Assembly: GCF_001619985.1 (NCBI RefSeq)
Contig: NW_017264195.1
Location: forward strand, 1,674,001-1,738,000
Length of the DNA: 64,000 bases
From: Xylona heveae TC161
Taxonomy: Eukaryota > Ascomycota > Xylonomycetes > Xylonales > Xylonaceae
Direction of reading: 5' to 3'
Positions 1 through 11,651 of the stretch are shown one piece after another; position 1 is the first letter of the stretch; every line of letters starts with the position of its first letter. The translations under genes were made by a program, and so were the position numbers. The notes under the pieces were generated by a model that worked only from the letters and a program-made list of their open reading frames with translations, made no database searches and had not been told where the DNA came from.

Positions 1-649
1 TCTTAACTGGGCTTCATGATCGGCCTTTAAATTGACCAGTTCTAACTTCAACTGGCAATTTTCCTTGTATAGCCACTGCGTGGAAAAAATCCAATTAGCG
101 CATATGAAATTTCACCAAAACTTTATCTCCGGTGGGAGAAACGGTGAGGGTTTGAACCTGAATCAATTCATTACGTCTTGTATCAACGAGTGCAAAAGCC
201 TCGAAATTAGCCTGTAATTCGCTCTCCGCCAAATCATAGGAATTCATATTGAACAAGCTGCCGGATTGTAGAATGTCAAATGTTTTGGTGAGAATATTTC
301 CCGCTATCCCCGGCTTTATTTTCTCGCGATTTTCAGCGGCGTAAATCTGGGGACCGAGCATGGTTAGTAAGCAAACATTACGGGAAGTGCGACGTTAGAG
401 CCGCAAGTCTTTACCAGTTTGATCGACTTGAACTATGATGCCAAGAACAGCCTTGAAAGTAAAGAATAGCGAGGGCACTCGGCCTCCGGATGCGATCGAA
501 AGATGCAATGGTAACCAGCGATTCTCGTTCCAAACGAATGCTTTTATATCAATATCAGCCTGGCGGTCTCGTTTGCCAACTCGCTGGGTTACATTAGGCT
601 TCACTTGGAGCTTTCGCTGTTCTTCCCGTTGTGCATGACAATGACTGTG
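1..649 (-). CDS. 3' part of an unidentified coiled-coil protein gene, cut by the window start
   Basis: Three coding blocks read on the minus strand: about 649-415 (contains WLPLHLSIASGG and SLFFTFKAVLG), 346 to about 117-122 (contains NFEAFALVDTRRNEL) and 75-1 (LYKENCQLKLELVNLKADHE, clearly heptad-like). A good branch site and CCCCAG acceptor precede 346, and an intron of 40-46 bases ends with ACGCAG at 76. The best donor after the first block (GTAAAG at 414) leaves phase 1 while the next block needs phase 0, so either a weaker donor is used, a later acceptor near 318 is used, or the frame is damaged. The 5' end is not resolved. The layout of a globular part followed by a coiled coil resembles chromosome or DNA-repair scaffolds, but I do not recognise the family and name no function. 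Confidence 0.45.
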
Positions 650-650
650 T

Positions 651-1595
651 CAGCTCTCAGTGACTGGTCTGTTCAATGCTGGTATTGACCAATAAGCGCC
701 TGATATGTGATGCGCAAGCACCCAAACTGCCGGCGAGGCCTCAAAGCGCGCGCCTGCATGTAAGAGATCAATAGGTGTGGTGCCTTTGACTATCAAGTAC
801 AAACATGTGGCACAAACAAAAGGCTGCTACCGCAATTCCCACCCAAAAATGCCTGAAAGGAATAAGAGGGAAAAGGAAGAAAAATTGAGTCGTGGAAGTA
901 GAGGGCAAGTACTCCGTCAGCTACGTCAATCGAGTCTCTGTTCGCCATTATGCGCTTTGCTGGCCCTTCCAACTTACGACCTGAGTGCAATAGAAAACAC
1001 AATCGCATGAAGTAGTCCTCAATTGTGACGAAAGTGAAAGTGACCAGCGAAGGTAACAGACAGTACAAGCCCCACCTGATTTGAAATCCAAAGTAGATCC
1101 GGGAACCTTAATCGCATATTACGACCCTGCACCAGATCACCCTAAAAATACTTTTAGGTCGTCATCTGTTCTCATTCACATCTCTACGCTAAAAAAGATA
1201 GATTAAATAATACGTAGGCATGTTTGAATACCCCTTCTGCGTATCTATCCGTATCGATCAAGTATGAAATGTTTAATATCTCAATACCACTGTGTAGCTA
1301 CCACACCCTAGAAACGGATCATCCGGCAAAGATGTCATTCGGTACGAAGCCTTATGTGAACTGTGCTAAAAGGAATGAATTCTTTTGCAATATTAGATAA
1401 AAATACAAGTGCGTTCGAAACATGCGAGTGCCAAGGGTCGCCCACAAAATGATCAGAAAACGCCACACTGCAAGCAGAAATTTTAATCGTACAAATATGC
1501 AACATGCCTACCAGAAACTCATCCGTTTGATGTATGTATATCAAGAAACTGAGAACAATATCTTCGAACAAAGCATGCCGAACAAATCAAATCGA
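651..1595. other. Intergenic: 5' side of the partial gene and 3' side of PRP8
   Basis: No coding exon, RNA gene or repeat is supported here. Short open frames lack splice signals, codon character or recognisable motifs. The stretch should hold the promoter (and perhaps a first exon near 721-760) of the partial leftward gene, and the 3' UTR of PRP8. Confidence 0.5.
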
Positions 1596-4500
1596 TCACT
1601 CAAAATTGTCAGACCGGTCAACCCAGATATCCTCGAGCTCAGCAAAGTTCTGGAAGTGCAGAGGGCGGTGCTGGTCGTCGTAGAAGCGCTATAGTGAAGA
1701 AAGCTCAGTCAGCAAGATAGTCATGGCAAGCGATTTAAGTAGATTACGGAAAATGAGGGATGGGGAATATTTACGAAGCAAGGGGAAAGATTCAGAGGAA
1801 AACTCACCAATGGCGTATCCATCTTGACATAGACTGGCTTCTTCTCGACAGAGCCAAAACTGCTGCCCATAAAGCTGTAATTCCAGACATTGTTGTCAGG
1901 AACGAGGAAATATCCTCTAATTTTGTCACTGAGAAGCAGTTGACACTTGTCGCCGAAGGCAGTGGAGAAGCCCTGCGGTTGGTCGGAGCTAGTGTCCTTG
2001 TTCTCAGCGCCCCACTTGTAGCCTTGGGGATTAAGCGCCCAAGCAGCGAGTGATACTGAGCCTGGGGTAAATGAGACGGTCATGGTTACAGTCTTCTTGT
2101 CCCATGAAGCGTGAGAATTCATGAGACGAGCATGCTGAGTGACATCCATCGCGCTCATGTAAGGCAGCTCATTACCAGAAACAGTGTGGATGACACCAAG
2201 GGGCTCCATCGTAGATAGATACTCGTGTTGAGGTAGCTGGTGAGGAAGCTGCACATCGCGAGTGTTACCCACTTGAGGGATCATGACAATGGTACGGACC
2301 TCCTTGACCTGGTCGTTGTCCGGAGGCGAAGAGCCATACAAGTAGCCTGCGACTTGGACGCGTAGATCGGCAATGGCAATGAACTTCTTGAGGATATTCT
2401 TGGGCATAATGTACGTGTAGTGGTCATCTTCGCGGATGTCATCGGATGAGATGTATATGTTGTTGGCACGAGTGCGGAGGTTAGAAGTTGCGATAGCTCG
2501 AGTTCGCCACTCGGTCTTGGAGGCAAAAGTCTGTTGTTCGTATTGCGAAGTGGTAGTGACAACAATCTCTTCTCCGCGAACATTCTGCGTCTTCGTAGTG
2601 ACGGCCGTGAGTTGCTGCTGTTCTTGCTGCTGTTTCTCAATCTCGGCAGCCTGTTGACGCTGCATGGATGGAGCGCTAATCTCCATACCGAGAATGATAT
2701 CGCGGACTTCACTGCTGGTCAAGCTGGATGTGTTGACATTGTTTTTCTTTCCATAGTCGTTCAAAATTAGGTCGCGCAGCTGCACTTCAACCTTGATCCA
2801 GTCTTCATCAGAGAGTGAAGGCCAAATGTGGTGCTCCTTAGTGATGATGGTCTTGTCGGGGCGTAGAAGCAGTTTGGTTTTGTCCTGGTTGACATGCAAT
2901 GCTCGAAGGATGAGGATCAAACGAGAAAATGCAGTGTACGAGGAAATGGTCTTCAGCCATTCATCGTACAGGTTGAAAAGAACCATCTGCGGCTCCGTAG
3001 CACGAAGGATCATGTCGCCAAGCTTTTCAACCTTCATTGCGGCTTGGAATGGCAATTGCAGTTCCGAAGCCCGAATAGAGATATTGGGAAAGTCGAGCAA
3101 GTGCACTTCGAGGGGATCCAGGAGACCCTTTCGAGTGACAATGAGCTGCTTCGGCTGCTCCTCGACGGGCAATGATCGAATGAGGGCGGCAACCTCTTCA
3201 GCTGTTTTCCATTTTGCTAACTGACCGAGACGCTTCTGTCCAGCCCACACACTGGTATGAATGATCTTAAGGAACAATTGACCTGTTCTAGGGTTGAAGA
3301 TAAAAATGGCACCGTTGATCGGCTTCGTAGTTAGGTTACCTTCAAACGTCTTATGGATGGTAACTCGATAGACGTTGGTATCATCAATGAACAGCTGGAT
3401 CTGGTTGCTGAAGAGTTCCGAATAATTCTGCGAGTTCAGAAATTCCTGGTTGCTTTCAGAAGCGTAGAGCTGTAAACCCTTCCTGATTCGCTCCCGAAGG
3501 ACATAAAGTGCCGGATTCGCTTTCATAATTTTCGCCATAGCTTGCTGAACAAGCGTCTTCAAGCCGGGGAAGTACTGTCCATAAGCCGAGTACAGGTTAT
3601 ATGCGAGATCGATCGCGATCATGAGACCGGTTGCCGACGGATAGATGCTCATGCTGTCCGTTGTGTAGTCGAGATATTTGGCACGGACATAACGCTCGAT
3701 GTCGTGAGAATCATAATCACCGTATCGCAGCTGCACATCTATCCAGAACTTGTTGGTAGTAGTGGCCTCAATCGTGTCCTTAGTATCAAAGAGGATGGAG
3801 GGACGCGTTACGTTCCACTTGTGACTAGCGAAAAGAAGGATGTCGGCACAGGAGCTGTTCATCTTGTAAGACTTTCTCGGATGGATTGTCTCTTTCTGCA
3901 CCGTCTCAATACCCAACGACTCGAGTTCCTGATCGAAGACTTGGCAAAGATCCATAACAACTGACTCATGAATCTTTTGCCACAAGTGAGCTCGGAAAAT
4001 TTGGATCAAGGAAATCTTAAGGGTAGGAATCTTTCCGTGCAAGAAAATGCCCGTTAGATCGAGTTGCACTTGGAAACCAACGTAAACGTTTGCTCGATTG
4101 ATAGTCGGAGACCACCAAAGAGTGAATCGACGATTTGGAATCTGATTAAGACCCGAGCGCTGAGCATTGGTTAACTTCTTAAACTTCATTGATTCCTCAA
4201 AACCACTGTTATGCAGCACGAGATGGTCGTGCCGCAAATAAAGCTGGTCTTGATCCACCCGGAAACCAGCCCATTCCGTTGCCTCCAATTCAAGGGAGAT
4301 ATCCTTGACGGTGAAGCTGTTGGCGTGAGGGTTTGCTGACACGGCCTGCTCGGGCAGTTCGAAGACTGGGGACCTGAAGAGCAGATGCTTGCCCCTTTCC
4401 TTCTCGTCAAGGGCAGCGAACTCTGCGGCTGTCATCTCGACAGTCTCAAACTTCTCGGTTTCGGACACTTCACCATCGAGATTCGCCTCATTGTAATCCT

Positions 4501-7500
4501 TACTCTTTTCCTCGTTATTTTTTCGAGCATTCTTTTCCCGATAGAGGACCAAGATATGGTTTGGCGTGACCACGAGATCCTCCATAAGGGCGCCGATTTT
4601 GATGCGATAAAGGCGGTCTTTGCCGTTGACGATGTTGAAGGCGCGACGATGCCCACCGTCTGGGCCCAGAAGTAGGTCCCCTTCCTTGACGTCTTCTACC
4701 GCGACTTTGGTGCCATTGTGACGCAGAAGCTGTGTTCCCTTGGCGAGACAAGCTTTCTCCCAGAATAATCCTTCCCACGAGGGGAAAGCCGTGGCCTTGA
4801 ATAAAGTATGTTCAAGAATAGTTTCAACACCGCCAAGGGCTTGAATAACGTCCGTACGGTAAGCGTTCAGATTCCAAAGCTTGCCGTCATGTCGTTGACT
4901 TGTCCACCAAAATGGGTTGCTCTTCATTAACTGATACGTCTTGAATTCGGTTCTGGTCCGGAAACCCTTGTCGAAGCTGAGGGTACTCCGGTCCTTCTGA
5001 AAGAGTGTATTGATACGAGGCAATCCACGGTCCCAGCTATCTTCTAGATCCTCAAGGGTCAATCTACGGTTCTGCTGATTCGCTTCCTGGCGCTTCTGAG
5101 AATACTCAGTCCACACGCGCTGTGAGTCGATAAATTCAGCCTCCCATGGGATGATGTAGCGGAAGATATTGGGGATGAGCGTCTCTTCATCGTGCGACAT
5201 ACCGGCACGGTAGTGCGTTACGCCAGTGTCGGTTTGCTTAGACCAACGTTTATCGCTGGTCGGGATAAGGATGTGAGAGCCCGAAATCATACCAAGACCA
5301 CCAAGCTCCTTCGGTGTGTAGAAGACTGCTGGCGGGAAACGAGACGGCATCTTGGAGTTCAAGCCGATCTTCACTCTTGTCTGGATCTTGGTTTCACACT
5401 TGACAATTGTGTCAAGCAGATTAACGGTCGATATAGCTGCTTCGCGATAATAGGTGAATAGAGCAATGAGTGCAGTGTTCCATTTGTTGGCAATCTTTGT
5501 GAAAGTTGTCGAGCCAGAGGACATAAGAATCTGCCGAATGCGGTTATTAAACTTTTGAATATCTTCCTCAGTGACCTGCAAAAAGGCATGGGCAGTGCGT
5601 TCTTTGGTCGCGTTGTCGACTAAAGACCAGACGCTGTCCTTGACCGGGAACTCTTCATTAAGGTTTCGAATCTTAGGTAGGATGCGGACCTCAAAACCAC
5701 TCATGGAGTAGAGCAAGTTCGGGTTGTCCTTGCTGTAGACGCTGGAGAAAGTATCATCCCACTCAATCGTGGTGACTGATCTAGGCAGCCTATTCTTGAG
5801 ATCCCAGAAGACAGCACGGCCAAGGTTAACATCATGCCTCATCAGCCTCATCCTTGAATCACGAGGCCAGCATTTCTTGTTGCGGTAGCCGATGACATTT
5901 TCAAAGTTGGGGTCGGGCTGCTCGGTCAAAAATCGCTGTATCAAGTCCCGGGACTCGTCAGCAGTGAATCGGAAAAACACCCAAATACGATCAATGTATC
6001 GGGAATAAAGTCGAATTGGGTGTCTGGTTTCCGTAGCGCGATCCCTAAATTGCAAGAAATCGTTGGGACTCTGCGGCGGTCCGGCAATCTCACTAGCTCG
6101 TTGCAATCCGAGCAGAAGAAGGTCAATAACAAGGCCATAGTATTGAAATACGAATGCAGAGAACTGCAAACCGCGAATCATACCATAGCTGTTGGTATGG
6201 TTCATGTCCTTGTAATTGAGCTGCACGTTATTCTTAGAGGTGATATAATCTGCCAAATTATGGTCCATAATAAGACGCAGAAGACGGTTTAACAGGGTCA
6301 GATCGATCTTCTCATAGACTTTAGAAAGCTCAGTCTCGATCATGACGTTGCATTCCCCGTCAGCAGTCTCCCAGACTCTGTCCAAGTTATTGATCCCTTG
6401 AGCCCATTTGTAGACCAGTAAAGGCGGCACTTCCGAATCCGAAGGCTTGATCCATGCCGGGAAAAGATGGCGTTGGTCAGCCTGGTACCATAGATATTGA
6501 TCCAAGTACGCATCTGTGATTTTCTCGACTGGTTCGATATCGTAAACGGGATTGATGGTGCTGTAGTTGTCATTCATGTCAATGCCAACTTCTTTGAACG
6601 CACGTTGGGTGAGAAGGAACCGCTTGATCCTAGCAAGAGTTGTACCGGGAGAGTCGTAGGCTTGTTCGATAAGAGCGAGCTCCTCTCGCTGACTTTGGTT
6701 CAATCGGCCTTTGACCGAGTAAGCCTCACGCAGCCTCTCAAGAGCAAGGATAAGAATCTTGGTATCGTGCTTGTACGATACACTGGGGAAAGGGATCGGC
6801 GAAAACTTCCGGGACTCTAGCCAATGGACAGTGGTAGTGTAAATCGCGACCGCTTCTTCAGAAGAAACGTATGGGCCGTCCTTCATATAGTTGTGCTGTC
6901 TTTCTTGTTCGGCCTTCAGCCAAAGGCGAGTAAGTCTACCCAAGTTCTTCTTCGCAACAGTCTTGTCGACTGTGGCACCTCTCCTTATACGCTCACGGTT
7001 GTAGTGGGCAACAGAGACCCACCAGTCCGCCTTGCTCTTGACGTACCGAAGGATAATGTTTTCAATGGGCGCAGGGAGACCAGGAACTTTCCATGGAATA
7101 TTACTCTTCCAGCATCGCCAAGCTTCCGACAAATGCTGAAGAACGGTGTTGACTTTACTCTGCTTGATGCCTTCAGGCATCATGTCCATAAGATCGGCCA
7201 TGACAGACGCGCGAAGTTCAAGATCAAAATGCGATTCGACTCTTTGCTTGGTCACCGTCTTCGCAACACCCTTGCTGTGACGTCCTTCAAATTGACGAGA
7301 CAAGAGGTTTCCGAGCCAACGCTCAAGAAGGGGAATGATACCTCTCAAGAAAAAGAGCCATACTCTCCATGCTGGGGCCCAGAAACCACATCCCGGACCT
7401 TTCCCAACAGGGCCAGAGTTAAAACGATAATAGATCAGATGTTTCAGATCCTTGCAGGATCGAATTTGATGCATTAATTTGTACTTGTACCGGTACATGC

Positions 7501-9322
7501 CCGTCAATTGACCAACATGGTTAAAAGCATAAAGGATACCGTCTGCAAGTTGGAAGGCATCAATGTTTCCAAGCCGGTATTGGACTTGTGCATCGACAAT
7601 CAACTTCGTAAGACGAAGAATTTCCCGCATAAGATGGAAAGCGTTTCCAAATCGAGACTTCTTACGCTCCTTGGTCGTCAAAGTCTTAACGGGCTTGAGG
7701 TTGAAGTTATAGTCGAGATGCAAGTACGTCAGATTTTTCCGATGAATGAGAAGGTTAAGCATATTAAAGCCTTGTCGACAAACTTGAAGGCCGGCTTCGA
7801 CCCAGTCAATCGTAGTTTGCTGGAAAAACTTTGTGCCCTTAAGAGATCTGAGGAGATTCTGCTTGCTTTGAGATTTGGGCGGCCGCTTATGGAGTTCATT
7901 CAACACGTATGTTTTAAGAAGCTTTTGGTACGAGACTCGCACCTTCACAGGTTGCCCTTGTGGAACATGCTCTAGATACCATTGCTTCACGAGCGGCACA
8001 TCCTGTGCACGAACCATACGGCCTGATCGCCTATCGAATGGGAAAGGAGCCCACCACAACGCTATAGCTGAGGCAGTATCCTCGGTGTACAATTCTTGAT
8101 CACCCAGGAAGGGTTCCACATCAGCAGGCAGAACAAACTCGTCATCCTCATCATTTCCGTACCCGAATATCTCATCTTCATGGCTGGTAGTGATGTTCTT
8201 CGGAGCTACCGATCGAGACGAGATCGGGTTGATGACCGGATCAAAGTAAAATGCAGGGAGATTAGGATCCTCGGCACGGACGTAGACGATTTGTGGGTGA
8301 GAGTACCAAGACAGCTTTACACTTCGAGGGAGTGAGTTGTAGAGGTACGGGAATGATACTCGATACTCGGTTCGGATCGGAGCACGGAAAATGATGCGGT
8401 CGATAGCATTGAACTCCCCGAAGTCTTCGTCATTAGGGTCCACGTCCTTGTAAAGCGGTTCAAACCGTGGACCGCCAGGAATGGCCACGTTAAGAGCCTT
8501 TGCAGTCAAAAAGCTGTTTAAATCGAACATGTGAAAATAATTCTCATCAACCACATCACTCAGCAGCTGGTGACTGAGGCGATACAATGTAGCCATTTGA
8601 GGTAGCGTAAGATTCCAGGTCTTATAGCTCGGGCCATTGACGTGTGGGGTGTCCAACAACGGTCGATGGTCGTAGAACCATTCGTAGACTGGGCTATCTT
8701 CGCTTTCGTCCAACTCCATCTGAATCGGTTCCAATGGTTCCACGTCCTCAATGTTCTCTGACCAGGATAGAGGAGGTTCCTCGTCATCGAATGGTGGGAA
8801 TCGCATACGTTTAAAATGCCTCCGGTCGCTCTTTTCTCGTCGCATACACACCCACATGGTGGCCCACTGGGCGTGGAATACAGGTTCGATAACTCGAGGT
8901 ATTTCGTTGACTAGCGTCAAGCAACCGTTTACATGATAAAGGACCTTGACCTCTCTCGCAGACTCCCACGGCATTGGCATATTCTCAAGCAGTTTCAGAA
9001 CAGCATGAGGCATGAACTTTAATGCTCCAAGATAGCTCCGCTTATCACTGCTGAACTTTTTCTGTGAAACATCGCCAATGTCCTTGACAATTTTGCGCAA
9101 GTGTTCCGGTGGCATATCGGCCTTCTGTGTCTCAACAAATCCCCCCTTTCGCTTCTCTCCAAACCGATTCCTTTGAGTCCGCAACCATTCCTTTTTCTTT
9201 TGCGCAAACTTGGCGATCTGAGGATCAGCTGGCGGGCGATAACCCGGCGGAGGCGGTGCGAGTGGCATCGAGGGAGGGACTGACGCGCCCCATCCTGGGG
9301 GAGGCGGTGGGAGATTGGACAT
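1596..9322 (-). CDS. PRP8: Pre-mRNA-splicing factor Prp8 (U5 snRNP core), intein-containing
   Basis: Prp8 is the largest and most conserved spliceosome protein. It cradles the U5, U6 and pre-mRNA active site in the nucleus. Two exons are read: 9322-1808 and 1688-1596, with a 119-base intron (GTGAGT..TATAG) near the 3' end. The last exon supplies the expected C-terminus, [20 protein letters not shown] and onward. The precursor is 2535 residues; removing the 181-residue intein (residues 1525-1705) leaves 2354, the usual Prp8 size. A proline-rich N-terminus ([12 protein letters not shown]) is followed by the PRO8NT and PROCN regions, the reverse-transcriptase-like core, the U5/U6-binding regions, the RNase H-like domain IV and a C-terminal JAB/MPN domain. 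The start is the first ATG and gives the canonical N-terminus. PRP8 diverges from RPL34 over 454 bp. Identification is certain; the intron is inferred from sequence. Confidence 0.98.
4208..4750 (-). mobile_element. PRP8 mini-intein, 181 residues, no homing endonuclease domain
   Basis: An in-frame insertion interrupts Prp8 between WEKA and [11 protein letters not shown], the classical PRP8-a insertion site. It begins with Cys ([20 protein letters not shown], block A), has a block B TPNH motif ([11 protein letters not shown]) and ends with [11 protein letters not shown] followed by extein Ser. So it carries the nucleophile Cys1, the block B histidine, the terminal Asn and Ser+1 needed for protein splicing. 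Between the two splicing half-domains lies only a hydrophilic, charge-rich linker (roughly intein residues 72-148) in place of a LAGLIDADG endonuclease; no such motif is visible. It looks splicing-competent but unable to home, the usual state of a mini-intein fixed in a lineage. Closest remembered relatives are the Prp8 mini-inteins of Cryptococcus and of Eurotiomycetes. Confidence 0.96.
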
Positions 9323-9776
9323 GATGTCGATCCGGGTGGAAAAACACGAACGCCAGAGGATATCGATTGGGGCGACAGGACGCCCTGGGCTGCTCTTTCT
9401 CTCACCTCTGCCTCCAAGCAGTCCAACGAAGGATGTCGAAGGCTAACGAAGGAAAGAACAGAGAAAGGAGTACAGTGGATCTAGCCACCCAGGCGTTCGT
9501 GATGAAAAGCCGCGCTCACTCCAATTGCGATGATGGAGTTTGTAGATTCTTGCCTCAAGTGGCGTTTCTCTGATCGAGCTCAGAGGTACCGCGATACCTG
9601 ATCAGATTTCTTGGCGTCAGATTTCCAAGAGAGGAATAGCGTTGTTTTAAATCACATGATTTGAGCCTCAGGGTTGAAGCCCACTTTTCCACACAGCCAA
9701 GCGAGGAAATTCGAAGGTCGAACAACGAAACGACAGCACGACCAACGATTGCGGCGGATACCTAGGAAACGGCAAA
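9323..9776. promoter_or_regulatory. Divergent promoter region of PRP8 and RPL34
   Basis: The 454 bp between the two start codons must hold both promoters and 5' UTRs. No TATA-like element stands out. Pyrimidine-rich strings on the PRP8 side and purine-rich strings on the RPL34 side are compatible with broad housekeeping initiation. Individual sites cannot be assigned from sequence alone. Confidence 0.6.
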
Positions 9777-10616
9777 ATGGCTTCCACTAGATTGACCTAC
9801 GTACGTTTGTCTGAATATGAGATATTAGTATTATCGATGCTGACGATTTATTCTTGAAATAGCGCCGCAGGCAGGCGTAAGTTACCCTTGGACGATCGCG
9901 ATTATCTCGAATGCTCGATTATCGAAAGTCTCCCGTACTAATGTGGTGGAAATTTTCAGATACAACACCCGGTCCAACAAGGTCCGCGTCATCAAGACCC
10001 CTGGTGGAAAGCTCCGGTATCTTCACATCAAGAAGAAGCCCTCCGCGCCGAAATGCGGTGACTGCGGTATCAAGCTGCCGGGTGTAAGTGAAGGATTTCT
10101 TTTTGGAGGGTTAGGCAAAGGAGAACATCGGTCATTTGTGTCTGGACAGCACGTGTCGTTTGAGGAATTACGCCGGAGGAGTTCAACTGAAGGACATATG
10201 CGATACGACGGGTGGAATTACTGGATTGGAGATGGGACATTCTGGACAATTCGATAGACACGACCAATACAGCACAGAGACCGTCGCTCGACTTTGTCTA
10301 CATACCTCGCTTTTGGAAAACGTCGGAATAGCTCGCTGACACGGACCTCTTATTAGGTTCCCTCTCTCCGGCCCCGCGAGTACGCTACCGTCTCTCGCCC
10401 CAAGAAGACCGTCCAGCGCGCCTATGGTGGCTCAAGATGCGCCAACTGCGTGAAGGACCGTGTCGTCCGTGCCTTCCTTATCGAGGAGCAGAAGATTGTC
10501 AAGAAGGTATGCAGGCTATGCATTCCCATGCTGGGAACCAAGGCCCTCTCTGCAGGTATACTAACGTCAATTTAACTCAACAGGTGCTCAAGGAGTCGCA
10601 ACAGAAGAAGCGCTAA
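9777..10616 (+). CDS. RPL34: 60S ribosomal protein eL34
   Basis: Large-subunit ribosomal protein of 114 residues, near the family's usual length. Five exons are read: 9777-9800, 9863-9876, 9960-10083, 10357-10506 and 10584-10616. Joined they give [20 protein letters not shown], then the conserved [15 protein letters not shown], the Cys pairs CGDC and CANC of the zinc-ribbon-like fold, and a basic end KESQQKKR. Donors are GTACGT, GTAAGT, GTAAGT and GTATGC; the intron before 9960 has a CTAAT branch site. Exon 2 is a 14-base micro-exon. Intron 3 is long (273 bases) for this window. I looked in it for a box C/D snoRNA and saw none. Intron-rich 5' ends are usual in fungal ribosomal protein genes. 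Confidence 0.95.
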
Positions 10617-11651
10617 ATTAAGTAGTGGGATTTGGGGCGTTGCAATTGTCTTGGGTGTCAATGGGTCGACATGACTCGCGGGCTGTGACTAGAGTTTCAG
10701 TCTTTGTTAGCACCGGAAAACAATCAAATCTGCTGTCTCTGGAACGCGTCTGTGCCGCTCGATTGATGTTGGCTTCTTGAACTCTGAATAATCTTTTGAT
10801 CCCTTCACCCAACGTCGATACTCGCCCATTTTGCAGGATATGATTTGCTTCGACTTGCGGGCCATTGAACCTTCGTGTCGACGGGGCAAAGTAAATATGT
10901 GATGAGATCGACAACGTCGCCCTGTCCGAGATCCTCTTTACTAAGGGAAATTCATCTTCAATGCCATTTCAGATCGCCGAGTCAGCCGGAAAGTAACTTT
11001 CGTGATGCATTTTTTGACCAAAATCATAATCACTAAACGGGTTGGAATCAATGTCGTGCTTTGGACTTGATGAAAAAGTTGCGTGGAGACGTGGCTTATG
11101 GCTAAGATGAATGCTAGAATGCGATTGTGCGATGATGCGATGATGCGATGATGCGATGATGCGATGATGCGATGATGCGATGATGTGAGTACCTCAAGGC
11201 AGTAATAATCATGTTCAAAGGGTATCTCTAAAGTATAAAACATTTACTCAAATTTTCCATGTTGGGAATATGTGCAACGGGCTTTATTTAGCCACAGCTC
11301 TCATGCCATCACTAGACCTCTCTAGATTGTTCGTAATAGAGTTACATGTAAGGCCCTCATGTCCGCTGCGAGGCGAGTCACTACCTAGTGACATGTTATT
11401 TCCGCATCCGAGGTATGAATGTTGTACCGGGAAGCTGAACCAATCCCAAGCGCAACAAATATAATGACGTTCATCTTTTCCCTCAAAGGCAGAGTCCTGA
11501 AATGGGGAAGAAGCTCAAAATTTCTTCATTAATAAATAATCTCGTACAATTATATATATAGGTATTTCCCCAGTTTTGCCGCTGTTAATTACTGGACGTA
11601 CGCCAATTGTAACAACTCTGACCTGTTATATTTGTACAGGCGATCCCAACA
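10617..11651. other. Intergenic between RPL34 and the NDUFAF3-like gene
   Basis: The stretch holds the RPL34 3' UTR, an 8-bp tandem repeat at 11129-11184 and the promoter of the downstream gene, with a TATATATATA string near 11550. No other gene is supported; open frames here have no recognisable content. Confidence 0.55.
11121..11184. repeat. 8-bp tandem repeat (GCGATGAT)n
   Basis: Seven perfect GCGATGAT units lie at 11129-11184, preceded by one degenerate unit (GCGATTGT) at 11121-11128. The unit is not a multiple of three and lies outside any coding exon. This is a simple minisatellite, probably length-variable between strains. Confidence 0.95.

Noticed and set aside
6824-7477. 217-codon open frame on the plus strand inside PRP8
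   Set aside because: It lies wholly antisense to highly conserved PRP8 codons and has no own motif or promoter; it is a shadow of PRP8 codon use.
10084-10356. Intronic box C/D snoRNA in RPL34 intron 3
   Set aside because: A CTGA string is present but no convincing box C (RTGATGA) or terminal stem was found.
11121-11184. CRISPR-like array
   Set aside because: Units of 8 bases are directly joined without spacers, in a fungal genome; it is a simple tandem repeat.
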